Assembly (NCBI GenBank): GCA_028564675.1 | Contig: JAOVVO010000031.1 | Coordinates: 124,001 to 188,000 of the forward strand | Source of the DNA: Onchocerca lupi | Lineage: Eukaryota; Nematoda; Chromadorea; Rhabditida; Onchocercidae | Direction of reading: 5' to 3' | DNA length: 64,000 bases | Shown here: positions 12,046 to 23,415 of the stretch, piece by piece | Position numbering within the stretch: the first letter of the stretch is position 1 | Layout of the letters: each line of letters starts with the position of its first letter | Made by a program: the position numbers and the translations under genes | The notes under the pieces: generated by a model | Databases searched by the model: none | Told to the model about the DNA's origin: nothing | Seen by the model: the letters and a program-made list of their open reading frames with translations, nothing else

Positions 12046-12660
12046 TGTATACTTAATAGTTTAATAATTGTTAAAAGATTTTTTAAAAAAGTGTTTTCGA
12101 ACGGTTTTTAACGAAGAAAGTTTGCTTGAAAAAGAAATACATATATAAGTGCCTTTTTCTAATTGAATGAGGCGAAAAAGAGAGAATAATTTCAAATCTT
12201 TGCATGAATGAACAAATTAAGTAATGTTAAGATAAATATCAATTTGTAATAAATCTCTTCAGACGGTTACTTCTAATCCTTTATCTGTTATAAATTTAAA
12301 ATTTTCCTCAAATGTTTAGATGAAATGCCTTTGCTGATGAAATATCCTATGATATTTTACAATTTTGCTGGAATCAAAGTAGGTAGAAATGAATTATGGA
12401 TGAAAGAATTGGAAAAAAATTTTGAAAAGTAGGTAGGATGAAGTCGGATGAACGAAGAACCGCTCACGATAAATAACAAATCGTATATTACAAATTCTCA
12501 CAGCTCATTGAAGAGAAGCTATGGCGAAAGATCACAAGGTGACCTTGCCGCTCATAGGAATTGTAAGCAAAGATTCCACAATATATCACAGGAAAGATTT
12601 GAGTTAGGTCTAAAGAAGAGCTTTCGATGAGTTGACCTTAAAACTCAAAAGGTTTTATAA
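12040..12660. repeat. R1 block: 5' flank of the ASB gene, duplicated at 35.3-35.96 kb
   Basis: The match to about 35300-35960 begins right at the ASB start codon region (GTATACTTAAT...TTAATAATTGTTAAAAGA) and runs through about 600 bp with many substitutions and small gaps. The ASB coding exon itself is not included. The block therefore probably contains the ASB promoter plus a small divergent ORF. Confidence 0.8.
12448..12630 (+). CDS. Hypothetical 60-residue ORF or terminal exon in block R1
   Basis: An open frame of 60 codons starts at ATG 12448, head-to-head with the ASB gene. It is hydrophilic and ends with NCKQRFHNISQERFELGLKK, then a stop. The diverged R1 copy at about 35.7-35.9 kb encodes nearly the same C-terminal stretch and a nearby stop, with several third-position differences in the conserved part, which hints at past coding constraint. 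The copy has an in-frame stop and a frameshift near its start. No domain is recognised. It could be a terminal exon of a longer gene rather than a gene of its own. Confidence 0.3.
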   Translation: MNEEPLTINNKSYITNSHSSLKRSYGERSQGDLAAHRNCKQRFHNISQERFELGLKKSFR

Positions 12661-13082
12661 TATGTCGCGGAAGAAATCTGATATTGGAAACAAAAAAAAA
12701 GAAAAAAAATTTTTTTGACAAGTTGACTTACCAATGACTGAACCAACGTTCATAGTCAAATTGAAATTACCATATTCATAGCATAGGAAAACACAGGGAA
12801 AAAAAATTGCAATCTAATCTTTTGTTGCAGCTTTCTTCACGTAATACTGAATATATCACTTTGTAATCCAATAAAATAACCATTTGAATTTATTTCCATT
12901 CATGTATCATATTATATCGATACTGCGCTGTTTTTGTACTAGTTTTTTTCTTTTTTTTTAAAAAAAACTTTTTTATCATTTTATTGTATTTTATATTTTT
13001 TAACCATTATTTTGCTTCTTCTTCTGCCACGCACTTTACTTTCATGATGTTTATTGGAAAAATCCGAAAGATATGATTAATG

Positions 13083-13330
13083 TTAACAAGGAGTGCTAAA
13101 GGTCAAGAAGCGTTTAGTTTCAAATGGACCAACAGGGCGATAAACAGAAGGATAAATATGTTTCCCGCCAAAACGATGAACATGGTTGCTGCCAAATGCT
13201 CCGAATACTGAAAAACAAAGCAAGGTAGACCAATCGAAAGGCGCAACGTTAGTGATCAAGAGAGGAGGAGGAGCTCCAAAAGGGTTTATAAGATTCGGAT
13301 TTTGAAGCATAAGCAAATTTTTCCACTAAT
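13083..13330. repeat. R2 dispersed block, copy 3 (reverse orientation)
   Basis: Reverse-complement copy of the block at 3830-4060. It contains TTTCCCGCCAAAA at 13161-13173 on the plus strand, a close match to the E2F-type consensus TTTSSCGC. Minus-strand ORFs here (13083-13316 and 13249-13551) are probably by-products of the repeat. Confidence 0.6.
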
Positions 13331-13689
13331 TGGTTGACGAGCAGCAGTTGTTTCCTACAACAATATTTTACAACTACCCTAGCAATATCAGCTTGAATCG
13401 TCACAACAATTAAGAAACAGTATTCATTTCTGTGAGCGATAAAGGGATAAATACCCAGTGATAACCTAATATATATACATATAAATCTATTATTGAATAT
13501 TTTCGGATAGTTGTTTGTTCGTAACTGTCCCGTTTTTTCTTCTTTTTTCATGAAACCGACAATTCTCTAAAAGAACTGCGTGTTCCACGAAATCTACATT
13601 TACGATAATTTCTTTTTGTTTTTTTGGCATTTCTCAAGTATTTTGTGCCTTATTGCATTTTGTAAATCATTTTTTTTAATATTAATATC

Positions 13690-14060
13690 TTTCTATATAA
13701 AAAAAAAATGTTCGTTATAGCTTTTGACACGAAGTTGCAAGTTCTTTACCGATTGTTTTGAAATTTTGACACGATGCTGCATTCGAATAGCCACGTGTTT
13801 TTATGTCGATGTATGTCTTCTTTTCTGTCATTCTATGACAGCTAAAAGCAAACTCAGTAGACCAAATACAACGTTGTTTCAACTTCTTCACCAATTGAGT
13901 TGAAATTTTAAAATGAAATTATATTCGAATAGGACCGTATTTATATATATAAGACGCATATTTAAGAACTATCGTAAATTTAAGGTTTTGAACAAACAAG
14001 TTTAACATGAAATCCGCAAGACTAGCTGGACTCGGCCGCGTTTCACATGACCGGCTCCAG
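13690..14060. mobile_element. Dispersed TIR/Helitron-like repeat, copy A
   Basis: The left arm (about 13710-13800: CTTTACCGATTGTTTTGAAA then GCATTCGAATAG) reappears inverted on the right (about 13880-14010, ending TTTTGAACAAACAAG). It is followed by a GC-rich tail at about 14014-14056, CTAGCTGGACTCGGCCGCG. The same arms and tail occur at about 15250-15660, 24050-24580 and, decayed, 52960-53120. There is no transposase ORF, so the copies are non-autonomous. The long inverted arms suggest a MITE, while the CTAG-adjacent GC-rich tail resembles Helitron ends; I cannot decide between them. Confidence 0.65.
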
Positions 14061-14609
14061 CAATTTTAATTTATTTGATTTTAAATTTATTTTTTTAACG
14101 ACTTATTTCCAATTTGTAATCATTCCATTTCTCATTGGTAAAAATGACAGCAATTTCATTTTTATCCTCAAATTAAATTTTAAATTATTGGATTCAGATT
14201 TCTAGGAAAAAAAAATGAAATTCAATAAGAAAGAAAATGAATGAAAAGTGATTCATTTTAAATCTCTCTTCTTTTTCAACATTTAATTTGCATTATTTGC
14301 TTAAATTGATGAGTTGATAGATCATTATTTCTTTTGAATGACTGAATTAGTAACATAATCATGGTAAATAAGATAGTGAAATTAATTATATTCTTGTTCA
14401 AGCGTTAGAATAAGTAAATGAAAAAGAAGAAACAATGGAGCGATTATTTCATTATCAAATTTTTCTTTAAATTTTAAATTCGGCATATTTAATTTTTGAT
14501 TAAATTATTAAACTTAAAGCTTAAACGTTTGAAACTGCCCAATTCATTCATATCATCGAATAAATTGATTCATTTTGAAATCGGTCAAATTTTGATTGGC
14601 AAGTCGACA

Positions 14610-14712
14610 AGCATTTATTGCCAATATTACTAAAATTTCACGTTGTCCTGTTATAAAAGATCTAATATTGACTCGAGCTTAAAAGATTACTTGGACTGTT
14701 ATCGCTGTCTAA
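14610..14712 (+). pseudogene. SOCS-box exon fragment
   Basis: The plus strand encodes SSLKDYLDCYRC, identical over these residues to the SOCS exon at 2340-2501, with weaker alignment back to about 14610. The 5' half of the exon, including the BC-box-like LCRLAIRK part, is not readable, and there is a stop two codons after the match. The fragment is in opposite orientation to the other SOCS exons in the window and stops about 15 bp before the RdRP fragment. Confidence 0.72.
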
Positions 14713-14725
14713 TTTAAGGAATTTG

Positions 14726-15245
14726 AAAACTATTATTTCAAATATTTTTAAATCAAATTCAAAAACATTCGTTGAAATTATATATTAACAATTTTTCCTG
14801 TCAAAGTGACATAGAAATGTTGGAAAATTTAGATTCTCATAAAAGATAGAGAGCAAAACAATACTTATGTCGATTATTTACATAATTGATCATCTGTTTA
14901 ATTATCCTTATATGCTTCAATTAACATTAGAAACACTGGAATAATTGATTAATATGGCTGATGAAACCAAACAAGTGCCATGTTTATTCACAGTCTTTGA
15001 AAAAATTCGAAATAGTCTATTAAGATAAAAAGATTTTATGGAAGAAATTTACCAAAAGAATAAGCGAGAAGTCTATCAACATGCACGAAAGTTAGCTTTA
15101 AACGATTTGTTATATTATCAATAATAAGTGTTTCGGTATCAGATTATAGTTTGTTGCGTATTTTCTTGACAAAATGCAAGTTGCATTTTTTAACAAAATT
15201 CGATTCGCAGAAGTTCATACTATTTTGAATTATTGCATCACAATA
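14726..15245 (+). pseudogene. RdRP (ego-1/rrf-1-like) exon-11 fragment with flanking intron sequence
   Basis: This matches 41260-41770 of the RdRP gene: the 162-bp exon 11 (here 14921-15082, same length) plus about 190 bp of upstream and 160 bp of downstream intron. The presence of introns means it was copied as DNA, not through mRNA. The acceptor CAG has become CAA and the donor GT has become GC. Two in-frame TAA codons interrupt the frame, one replacing CGA in the LERLIN stretch and one replacing CAA after SLLR. It cannot encode protein. The left edge abuts the SOCS fragment and the right edge abuts the GC-rich tail of a dispersed repeat. Confidence 0.95.
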
Positions 15246-15249
15246 TATA

Positions 15250-15660
15250 ATATTAGCTGGACTCGGTGACACGGAGCGTGACCAATCCAGATAAATAAAA
15301 ATGTAAATAATGTTCGTTTGTTCAAAATCTTAATATCTCCGAAAGTTCTTAAATACGCGCCTTATCTATATTAATTAAAATCTTAGATATCGGAAAGTCT
15401 TTACCTATTGCTTCAAAATTTTGACACAGCACTGGAATATGCGCATATTTTACCGAGCATAATGAATGTTGTTTACTAAAGGCCACGTCCACTTTGTAGA
15501 AAATAAACATGATTAATAGATTCAGTTCGGTCATTTAATCGTGTGATAGGTAAAAAGATTTATCCAAATTTCTCACAGGTGTAACAGATGAAAGAAAATA
15601 GGCACTCTAAACAGAAACAATGCACCTATTCAAATGCAACGTTATGTCAAAATTATGGGA
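15250..15660. mobile_element. Dispersed TIR/Helitron-like repeat, copy B
   Basis: It begins with the GC-rich tail AGCTGGACTCGGTGACACGG (about 15255), then the arm ATGTTCGTTTGTTCAAAATC and CCGAAAGTTCTTAAATACGC. It ends near 15660 with the inverted arm (TATTCAAATGCAACGTTATG). The layout is as in copy A but with the tail on the left. There is no ORF with transposase features. Confidence 0.62.
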
Positions 15661-15843
15661 AAAACAATTCAAAAAAAAAAAACTTTATTAAAAAATTGAG
15701 AATAGTTGCAGAGAAAGTATGAAAAAATTTCCCGATAATGCAAAGAAATTTTAGATGGCAATCTTTTCAAAATATCAAAATAATCAGCCTAGCCGATTGT
15801 TCACCCAATTGTTCTGCAAATTTTTTGAAACTCGTCGTCAGAG

Positions 15844-15879
<36 letters not shown>

Positions 15880-16086
15880 ATCAAATCATAGCTAGCATTT
15901 TGATAAGAAAAAATGAAAAAAAAAAAAATTTTCGAAAAATTTCTTTGCAAATTTTTATTTAAAATAAATAATGCAAATTTTCGAGAATTTATAAAACTGA
16001 TAAAATAGATAATAATTATTATTTTTTAACGATCAACTCTCATTTTATCACTCGTTAACGATAGCAAGTAACTTAATTTGAAAGAA

Positions 16087-16546
16087 ATGATTTCATTCTT
16101 GGGCTGGCGGCGTTTGTCATTCGAACTGATTTTATTAGCATTTATTGGTAATCCATTTCATAGCTTCTTTATTTCTATATATTATTTGGCTAATTTCGAA
16201 AGCTGAAATTTATAAATTAGAGTAAGAATTTTTATTAAAAAAACTAAAAACTCTTAAAACTGCTTTTTCAGAGAAAATTTAAATCACTAAGAGGATCTAC
16301 TTCTTCTCATCTCTTAATAAAACAGAAAAATTTGCTAATGAATTTTAAGTATTCCAAATCTTTAAATCTGATTATCTTACAATAAAATATATAATATTTT
16401 AATGGAAAATATCATTATACGAAGACCGGTAGATATTTAAGTTATTTGATCCGAAAAAAAATTAAAAAAAATAAAATTTATGTTTCAAAAATAATTAAAA
16501 TTCGACACTTATTTCAAAGTCTAACATTGCTTAATAGCTATGTGAT

Positions 16547-16583
<37 letters not shown>

Positions 16584-19500
16584 CACATTGTAATACCTAA
16601 CACATTACGATTAGCAAAATAGGTTGTGATACCTATGATACTGTAATTTGATCGGAAAAGTTCGATGTCAAATAATTTGCATTATAATTTGCACTAAAAT
16701 AATTTGCATTGTTTCTTCACTGCATATATCATGTAAATTTTTTAAAACAGATAGATTTTCTAAATTGATTTGCTCCAAAATCTTTGATTTCTCTCATTGA
16801 TCAATGTTTTATCAATGTTTTATCCATTTTGTCTAATTTTCTCTATTTTTATCAATCTATTTATCAAAGAAAGGGATAATAATGCTAGCACAAATCTGTT
16901 TTTGTATTTTTTTTTTTAAAGATAAAAAAATTATAAATTTTAGAACAAATAGAAATTTGCAGTTCGATTTAATGAAGCTTTAAAAGGATATGAAGCAGAT
17001 TCATGGGGTACCGAATTCATTTTCGTACTACCATCAAACAGCCGTAATGTTACTCAAACTGCTTGCTATATTTTTGGAATGGATAAGCAAAATAATATTA
17101 CGGTAAATATTGAGTACAGTATTTTAAGCAGCGAAAATGATAAGTCAAAAGTTGAAAGAAAGATGGACACGATAATTGTTAAAGCTTATTATAAAGTATG
17201 TTATCGCGCTTTTCATCATTTTTCATATATTATTTTTCCATCGAAACATTTCACTTTATGGATTTGAAATTCGACATGTATCGACATTGTGAACGAGTGA
17301 AGTTCACGTGAGATTCTGCATAACCACTTCAAGTTGAAATCAAAAAAAAAAAAAAAAAAGTACGATCAAATTGCAGTACTATTTCAATAATCTGATTGTG
17401 AATGACATGGCCGAAGGATTACATATGTTGGCAAATAATCGAATACATGTTACTTCGTTAGATAAGATATCAATTATTGCCTATACAACTGATATCAAAT
17501 CTGCTACTGATTACTTTTTAGGTAATTCTTTTTTTTTTTTTTTTTATGGCCCAATTTAATAATTTTACAATTCTAATTAACATGCTTTACTGAATTCGCC
17601 TCATTATTTTAATTAGATGGTACAGGTGAAAAAATGGTCAAGGATTTTTGACAGCCTATTAATATTTTATGTTTTTTTGTAGATAGCATTTGTGTTATTA
17701 TAACAGTTCATGTTCTTATATAAATTTACCTTTTACCTTTTATTTACCTTTTATTTACCTTATTTACCTTATTTTACCCTTTAGTACATCCAGTCGGAAT
17801 GGGAGGCGATTATTATGCGTTCTCGTTACCTGGACCTAGTATTATTACCTTATATTTTTTACCACTTGGAGTAAGAAATGAAACAATATTGAAAAGTCAT
17901 GATGTTCATAATGTTTCAATAACAGTGAGAGAGAATGATAAATTAGAAATCATCAATCAAACAATGCAGGTATAGTAAAAAAAAAAATCTGTGAACAGTG
18001 AAACAAATTGATGACTGGATTTAGATAACTTTGAAAGATGCATTGCTGATGAGATTTGAAAGTTGCTTAAAGTTTTGAAAATTCTAAATATTAAGAAGGA
18101 AAATACATAAATTTCATTTTGATTGCAAGATTTTCAAATTTTTCATAATCAATGCATGTTTTAATTTAGAAAGATTGTTGCTTTGCAACTTATCGAAATT
18201 TTATTAATTTGAACAAATTGAAAGTAAGCATGAATCTAGCATAATGTGAATTTTATTTTTTTTATAGGCAGGTTCATTATGGCAATATACAGCACCTATT
18301 GAACATGCGATGTCGATATGGATTCGTGATCAATTAGATAATTCCATTGTTACAAAACAAGTAAAATCAAAATTACGAACAAAATTGAATATTGAAGAAA
18401 AAGCTCGATTGATCATCATTGCTTCAGTTCGCGATATTTTGATACCAGGACAATTAACCGATTTTGGATGTTACATGCCAACACCGATGATTGTTGATCG
18501 TTGGTTTTTTGAATCATTGAAAATGGATGGTTAAAATTATTTTATTGGAGTTGAACTGTACAAAAAATGCATGTGCGATCGTTTGATGCTTGGATTCTTG
18601 GAATTGCTTAATAAATTTCAAAAATTTATCACATAATTATAATATCCTTTTAATTCATCTTACATTCAAAGCATATTCGAAAGCACTTAATCGTTAATCT
18701 CCGAAAGTCATAGAATAAAATAAGAAAAAAAAAAAAAGAGAAAATCAGAATCCTACTATTTTCAAAATTTGACAATAATGATTTATAGGATGTGCAAAAT
18801 TGGTTACACCTGCATATTATCCAGCAAATAAAGCTTTTACAACTAATTTATTATTCACAGCACCATCACATCTATGTCCACAGGAAATGATTGATCTGAA
18901 GACAAGCATTGTAAAAAGTAACACAATATCAATGAAATGGGATAAAGCAGCGAAGCAAATTAATATGAATGATAAAGTTACGAAAGAAACATTTGCTATA
19001 ACCTCAGAGTTTGCAACTTTAACTTACTTTTTTATTCAATTAATATTGAAAAATTTTTCTCTCATTGTAGTTGATAGTTATTGATTGTAAATTATTATTC
19101 TGAAATCGTAATTTTCTTGAAAAATGTGTTAGATGAGATAAAATTGGTTTTTTTCAATGAAAATTGATTAACATTTGAGGACAACGATCATGAATATAGT
19201 GCATCATGGAGGTAGTAGTGGTTCATTTATTCACGAGATTCCCGCATACTCCCAATGGGTCAATGGTGATTCGTCAATTATAGTACCGGAAGGTACACAA
19301 GCTACTTTATATGTATGCTTTTTATTTCGCAAAAAGTTATCAAATTACTAATTTTTTTTTTTCCTCCAATCTGTCATCATCATTTGAATAAATAATGGAA
19401 TTTAACAGTTTATCAATTATTCATTTATTCATTTACAAATATGCAGTATAGATAAATGAGACTGATTTTAAAATTTTAGATTTTAGCAGATGATTATGGA

Positions 19501-20708
19501 AGGGAAGCAACAATGGAAGGCTTCGAATATCCACTTTTTGAAGTAATGGATGATGTATCATCCGATTTTAGTCTATTCTTATATACTCGACAACTAAAAC
19601 CCGGTGTTTATCGTGTTGGTATTGATCAAGAATTGGGCGGTCGATATATTGCTATCCTTATAGCTGAATTTAATCAATATTCTATTGGTTATGTTGCTGC
19701 TATCAATCGTATGTTTGATATATATATGGAGTTCTGAATCATTGAATTTGTTAATCTCATGTTAAGAGAATGAAATATCTGAGATTTTCTGATGATATTC
19801 TAACGGAAGGATTTTTTCATTTCATTTTTGAGGATTAATTTTGTTCAAATTTCTTATGATTTCAATCAAATTTTTAATAATTCAAAAAGAAAGAAAAAAT
19901 CATTGAAATTTTCATTGAGCCATTTTTTAAAAACTTAAAATTAAAAAATAAATACCATAAGGCTGAGAAATTTTAGATGATACAGAAAAGAATAAGTTGT
20001 GATAGTTTACAAACTGTAGAATATTATCAAGATTTTTTTTTTTTCAATTTAATTAAATAACTTTTGTGATGTTCGAACAAATCATTATATCATTGCTCTT
20101 TTTGAAATTTTTATCTGAAATATGTTAAAATTTGGACTTGCTTTCAGTTCACAGAATTCCACCACCAATATTCGTAGAATATTCTACTACTGGTAAGTAT
20201 CAAATATTACATTGAAGGAGAAGAGATAACAAAAGAAGTAAAGAATTATCATTAATTATATTGATTAGAGTCTTTTTCCTGGTTCCTTGATATTTTGCTG
20301 TTCAAATCTTGATTTTTAACAGTTGAAGATGATATGTTTCAAAGGCATAATTTGTATTTGCTTCTGTCTCCTTTCCTTTCATTTGATACGGTATTTAAAT
20401 TAATTTCATGCAAAATATTATTATATTGAATCGAATTCTTATAACGAAATTTATAACGAAATTCTTATAACGAAATGGTTAAAAACTGGAATTATGAAAT
20501 GAAATATAAAATAAAAAATTGAGGAATGAATGTTTTATAGTCTTCTATTTTAGCACATTTGACAACGACCGTACCTACAACAACACCTTTAATAGTTTCA
20601 ACAATGACCACGGTGACAACAACTCAGACTGCATCATCCATTGTTGTACTTTCAAAGAATTTATTTGCAATTTGCATATGTTTCATGATATATCGCGCGC
20701 CTGAATGA
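16087..20708 (+). CDS. IgGFc-binding-domain surface protein, probably GPI-anchored
   Basis: Ten exons in phase give 555 residues: 16087-16147, 16963-17195, 17377-17521, 17785-17969, 18268-18529, 18789-19008, 19180-19312, 19480-19708, 20148-20192 and 20554-20708. Residues 1-21 form a signal peptide (MISFLGWRRL then SFELILLAFIG). The body resembles the IgGFc-binding N-terminal domain: GTEFIFVLPSN, VTSLDKISIIAY, VHPVGMGGDYYAFSLP, AITSETTIMNIVHHGGSSGS and later a QWVNGD stretch. The C-terminal exon is Thr-rich (TTTVPTTTPLIV) and ends in a hydrophobic segment with only a few residues after it, as in GPI-anchor signals. Exon 6 uses donor GTTTGC at 19009; staying open instead would replace the AITSE-TTI join with an unrelated tail. 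The family is secreted or surface mucin-like; no function is known here. AATAAA lies at 20799-20804. Confidence 0.9.
16552..16580. repeat. (AT)n microsatellite
   Basis: About 14 AT dinucleotides inside intron 1 of the IgGFc-binding-like gene. Confidence 0.95.
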
Positions 20709-21646
20709 TAATGATAACAGATATGATATTAACAAATTTGACATTTTAAAGCATTGCATTTGAGAATCCTTTGTTTCTGATCATTTATCTAAACTGATAA
20801 TAAAATGATGATTATTTTCTTGCAATATATACTCTGATGAACTGTCAAACAGTCATGGGATTAATATCAGAGATGCTTGCAGTCATCAGTTATTCATTGC
20901 AATTTATCATTCCAATATGATAACTTATATTACTGATAGCTTGTACCATTGGTTTTCTAACAAACTTTATTAATCTTGAAATATGTTGATATTGCTAAGT
21001 ATCAAATTATTTCATATAATATAACTTAAAATAATTTACCAATTTTTATTTTTGATGAAAATATGCTAGTCTTCCTTTTTTTCAAGGAAGTGTCAATATC
21101 TTTATCTGGATTTTTTTTTCATCAAAAATATTTTATTATCACATCATTTCATCAAAAGTATTTTATTGCCACATTATTATTTTGTTATTATAATTTCCAT
21201 GCCATTTCAATACTTACTTGCTATTCTCAACATTGAGGCTTTTTTGAATTTTTTCATTGCAAAACATAAGATTTTGCAATAAAATCTTTGTCGAAAGATA
21301 AAGTAGCATGTATTTAAAAAAAAAAAAAAAAAAAACAAGTTAAACAAGAAAAAATCTGTAAATATTATCAAACATTGAACACAAATCTAAAAGACTCTAT
21401 CAATAATTCGGAAAATTACCATTTTTATCCTTGAGTTTTATTATTTTAAATTCTTCAATTTACCACAGTAAGTCGCAAACGCTACTGATAAAAAGCAAAT
21501 TAATATTGTGATATTGTGATAATTAATGGTTTATTTATAGCAAAACAGAACAGAAAAACAATTTTAGCACTTTATTATTTTTAACATTATTTTAGCAAAA
21601 CATTTAGAGAATAAGTATGAAAAATGTTCCTTTTTTTTTGATTCAG

Positions 21647-21695
21647 TTTGTTAAATAAATATTTATTTTTTTTAAATAAATATTTATTTAACAAA
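21647..21695. repeat. Perfect 22-bp inverted repeat with 5-bp spacer
   Basis: The left arm 21647-21668 (TTTGTTAAATAAATATTTATTT as arm core) pairs exactly with 21674-21695 around a TTTTT spacer. The match extends outward about 15 bp more with a few mismatches. Confidence 0.9.
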
Positions 21696-22916
21696 TTGCA
21701 TCAAAAAAGAAGTTGAAGGAAGTTGACTGAAATTACTAAACATTATTTGTTTTTAGAATGATTGATATCAGTGACTATGAAGAGAAAAATTACTTCGAAA
21801 TAATTACCCAAAATAGAGGACAACACATCATGCATAATCAAATAAATAAATATTGAAAATTGTAAAATTTCAAGCAAATAATCACTTTGCATTTTGATCT
21901 TATTAAAACTTTTCCACTATTTTTCTTTTCCACTTCTTCCACCACGAAATGATTTTGCTGTAATTTTTAATTTTTTGAAAAAATAAACAATGAATAGGTA
22001 AGCAAGTTTTTTAGTACGCGATCTTGAATAATTTTAAAATATTAGTGTAAAGAGAATAATAGAGCCAAATAAGCATTTGCATGATCAATTTAGAGTTCGG
22101 AATGAAATTTAAATACATTTTGTTGCGACATATTATTTAGAGTTAAAGCAATTCTAAGTAAAAGAAAAATCTCAAAAAAGAAGAGCGAAGCAAATTAGAT
22201 TATATTATTCTTGCTGAATTCAAAAAGTGCCTTTGTTTTGCATAATTTTTGGGGGAAATTTGCTGATATGATCAAAATTTCAATTACTGTAAAATTTAGA
22301 AATTCAATTTTTATTCAATGTACAAGTAATGACTATTTATTTTTAACCAACAACTAATGAATATGTCATCCAAAAAAAAAAAATTCCAGTTAAGAGTTCA
22401 ATGAAAGTTTCGCATAAATTCTCATAACAGTACTAAGATACAGTCGATTGTAATAATGAAAGAATCATTATTTCTCGTATGTTTTGTTCTCATTGTATTT
22501 AACACATCAAGACTTTAATTAACCAGAAATTAATAGATAAAATTTAATGAATGTATCAGAAAACATCAGAATGATATCAGCAATTAGCACATGTACTGTT
22601 TAATTACTTATATTTTATTTCATTTTTCAAAATATGCATTTAATTTATTTTGTTTTATATTCATAAATACTCAAAATGATTGCAAGATACGTTTCATTAA
22701 GATTTTTAGATCATATTCCTTAATATCCACTGATTAAAATGTTAAAAAATATTGAAAGATCTGATAACGAATAAAGTGATGAAAAGACAAGATTGTATGT
22801 AGTCAACAATAATAGATGCTGTTAATAACAAAAAATATTGCTTCAGTAATAATTGCAGTAATTAGATTGAATAATTAATCAAGCGAATATGAAATGTAAC
22901 ATTAATTCAATTTAAT

Positions 22917-22988
22917 CGTGTACTGTACAAAATCGTTTATTGTACTCATTTACGTGTACTGTATAGATCGTATATTGTACTCATTTAC
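22917..22988. repeat. Two-copy 36-bp tandem repeat
   Basis: CGTGTACTGTA...TTGTACTCATTTA occurs at 22917-22952 and again at 22953-22988 with few differences. Confidence 0.85.
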
Positions 22989-23415
22989 GATTTTATTGTC
23001 TTTGTAAATATTAAAACAGTAATACAAGCTTTCTTGGAACGATTCTTCATCATATTAGAACAATTTATAACAGAAATTCTAGCAAGTTTCTAGCATGGGC
23101 TAAAACATGAAAAAATTCAGAAAAAAAAAATTTTCAGCTATTTTCTTTCTTTCAATTTAACGCTGAAATTCTTTTCCAATTCGTATTTCGAAGCTGATTG
23201 AAATTCCATAGGTTCATGAATTTTTTTCAAAGTTTTTCAACTGTTTTCATATTTCTATCGTCTGAATTTTTAAAAATAATATGACACATCCGTTAACTTT
23301 TTAAGTCCGTTAATATTTACGAATTAAGATGTGAATTAAGTACAACTGGTAAACACTGCTTAAATTTTCCGAAAATCCTGCAAACTTTTGCATCCGTGCA
23401 ATCTGTATCATGCTC

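Larger units (their letters stand above)
20709..23415. other. Intergenic, no gene; one hairpin and one tandem pair
   Basis: AT-rich spacer between the plus-strand IgGFc-like gene and the minus-strand Cys-rich gene (convergent 3' ends). It holds a palindrome at 21647-21695 and a 36-bp tandem pair at 22917-22988. No other coding signal is seen. Confidence 0.7.

Noticed and set aside
13249..13551. 100-codon minus-strand ORF
   Set aside because: Its C-terminal part lies in the R2 repeat, the frame is not kept in other copies, and no splice partner or domain is seen.
20519..20704. Plus-strand ORF of 61 codons over the last exon of the IgGFc-like gene
   Set aside because: The frame joined from exon 9 gives a Thr-rich, hydrophobic C-terminus with a stop at 20708; the ORF is in a different frame and starts inside the intron.
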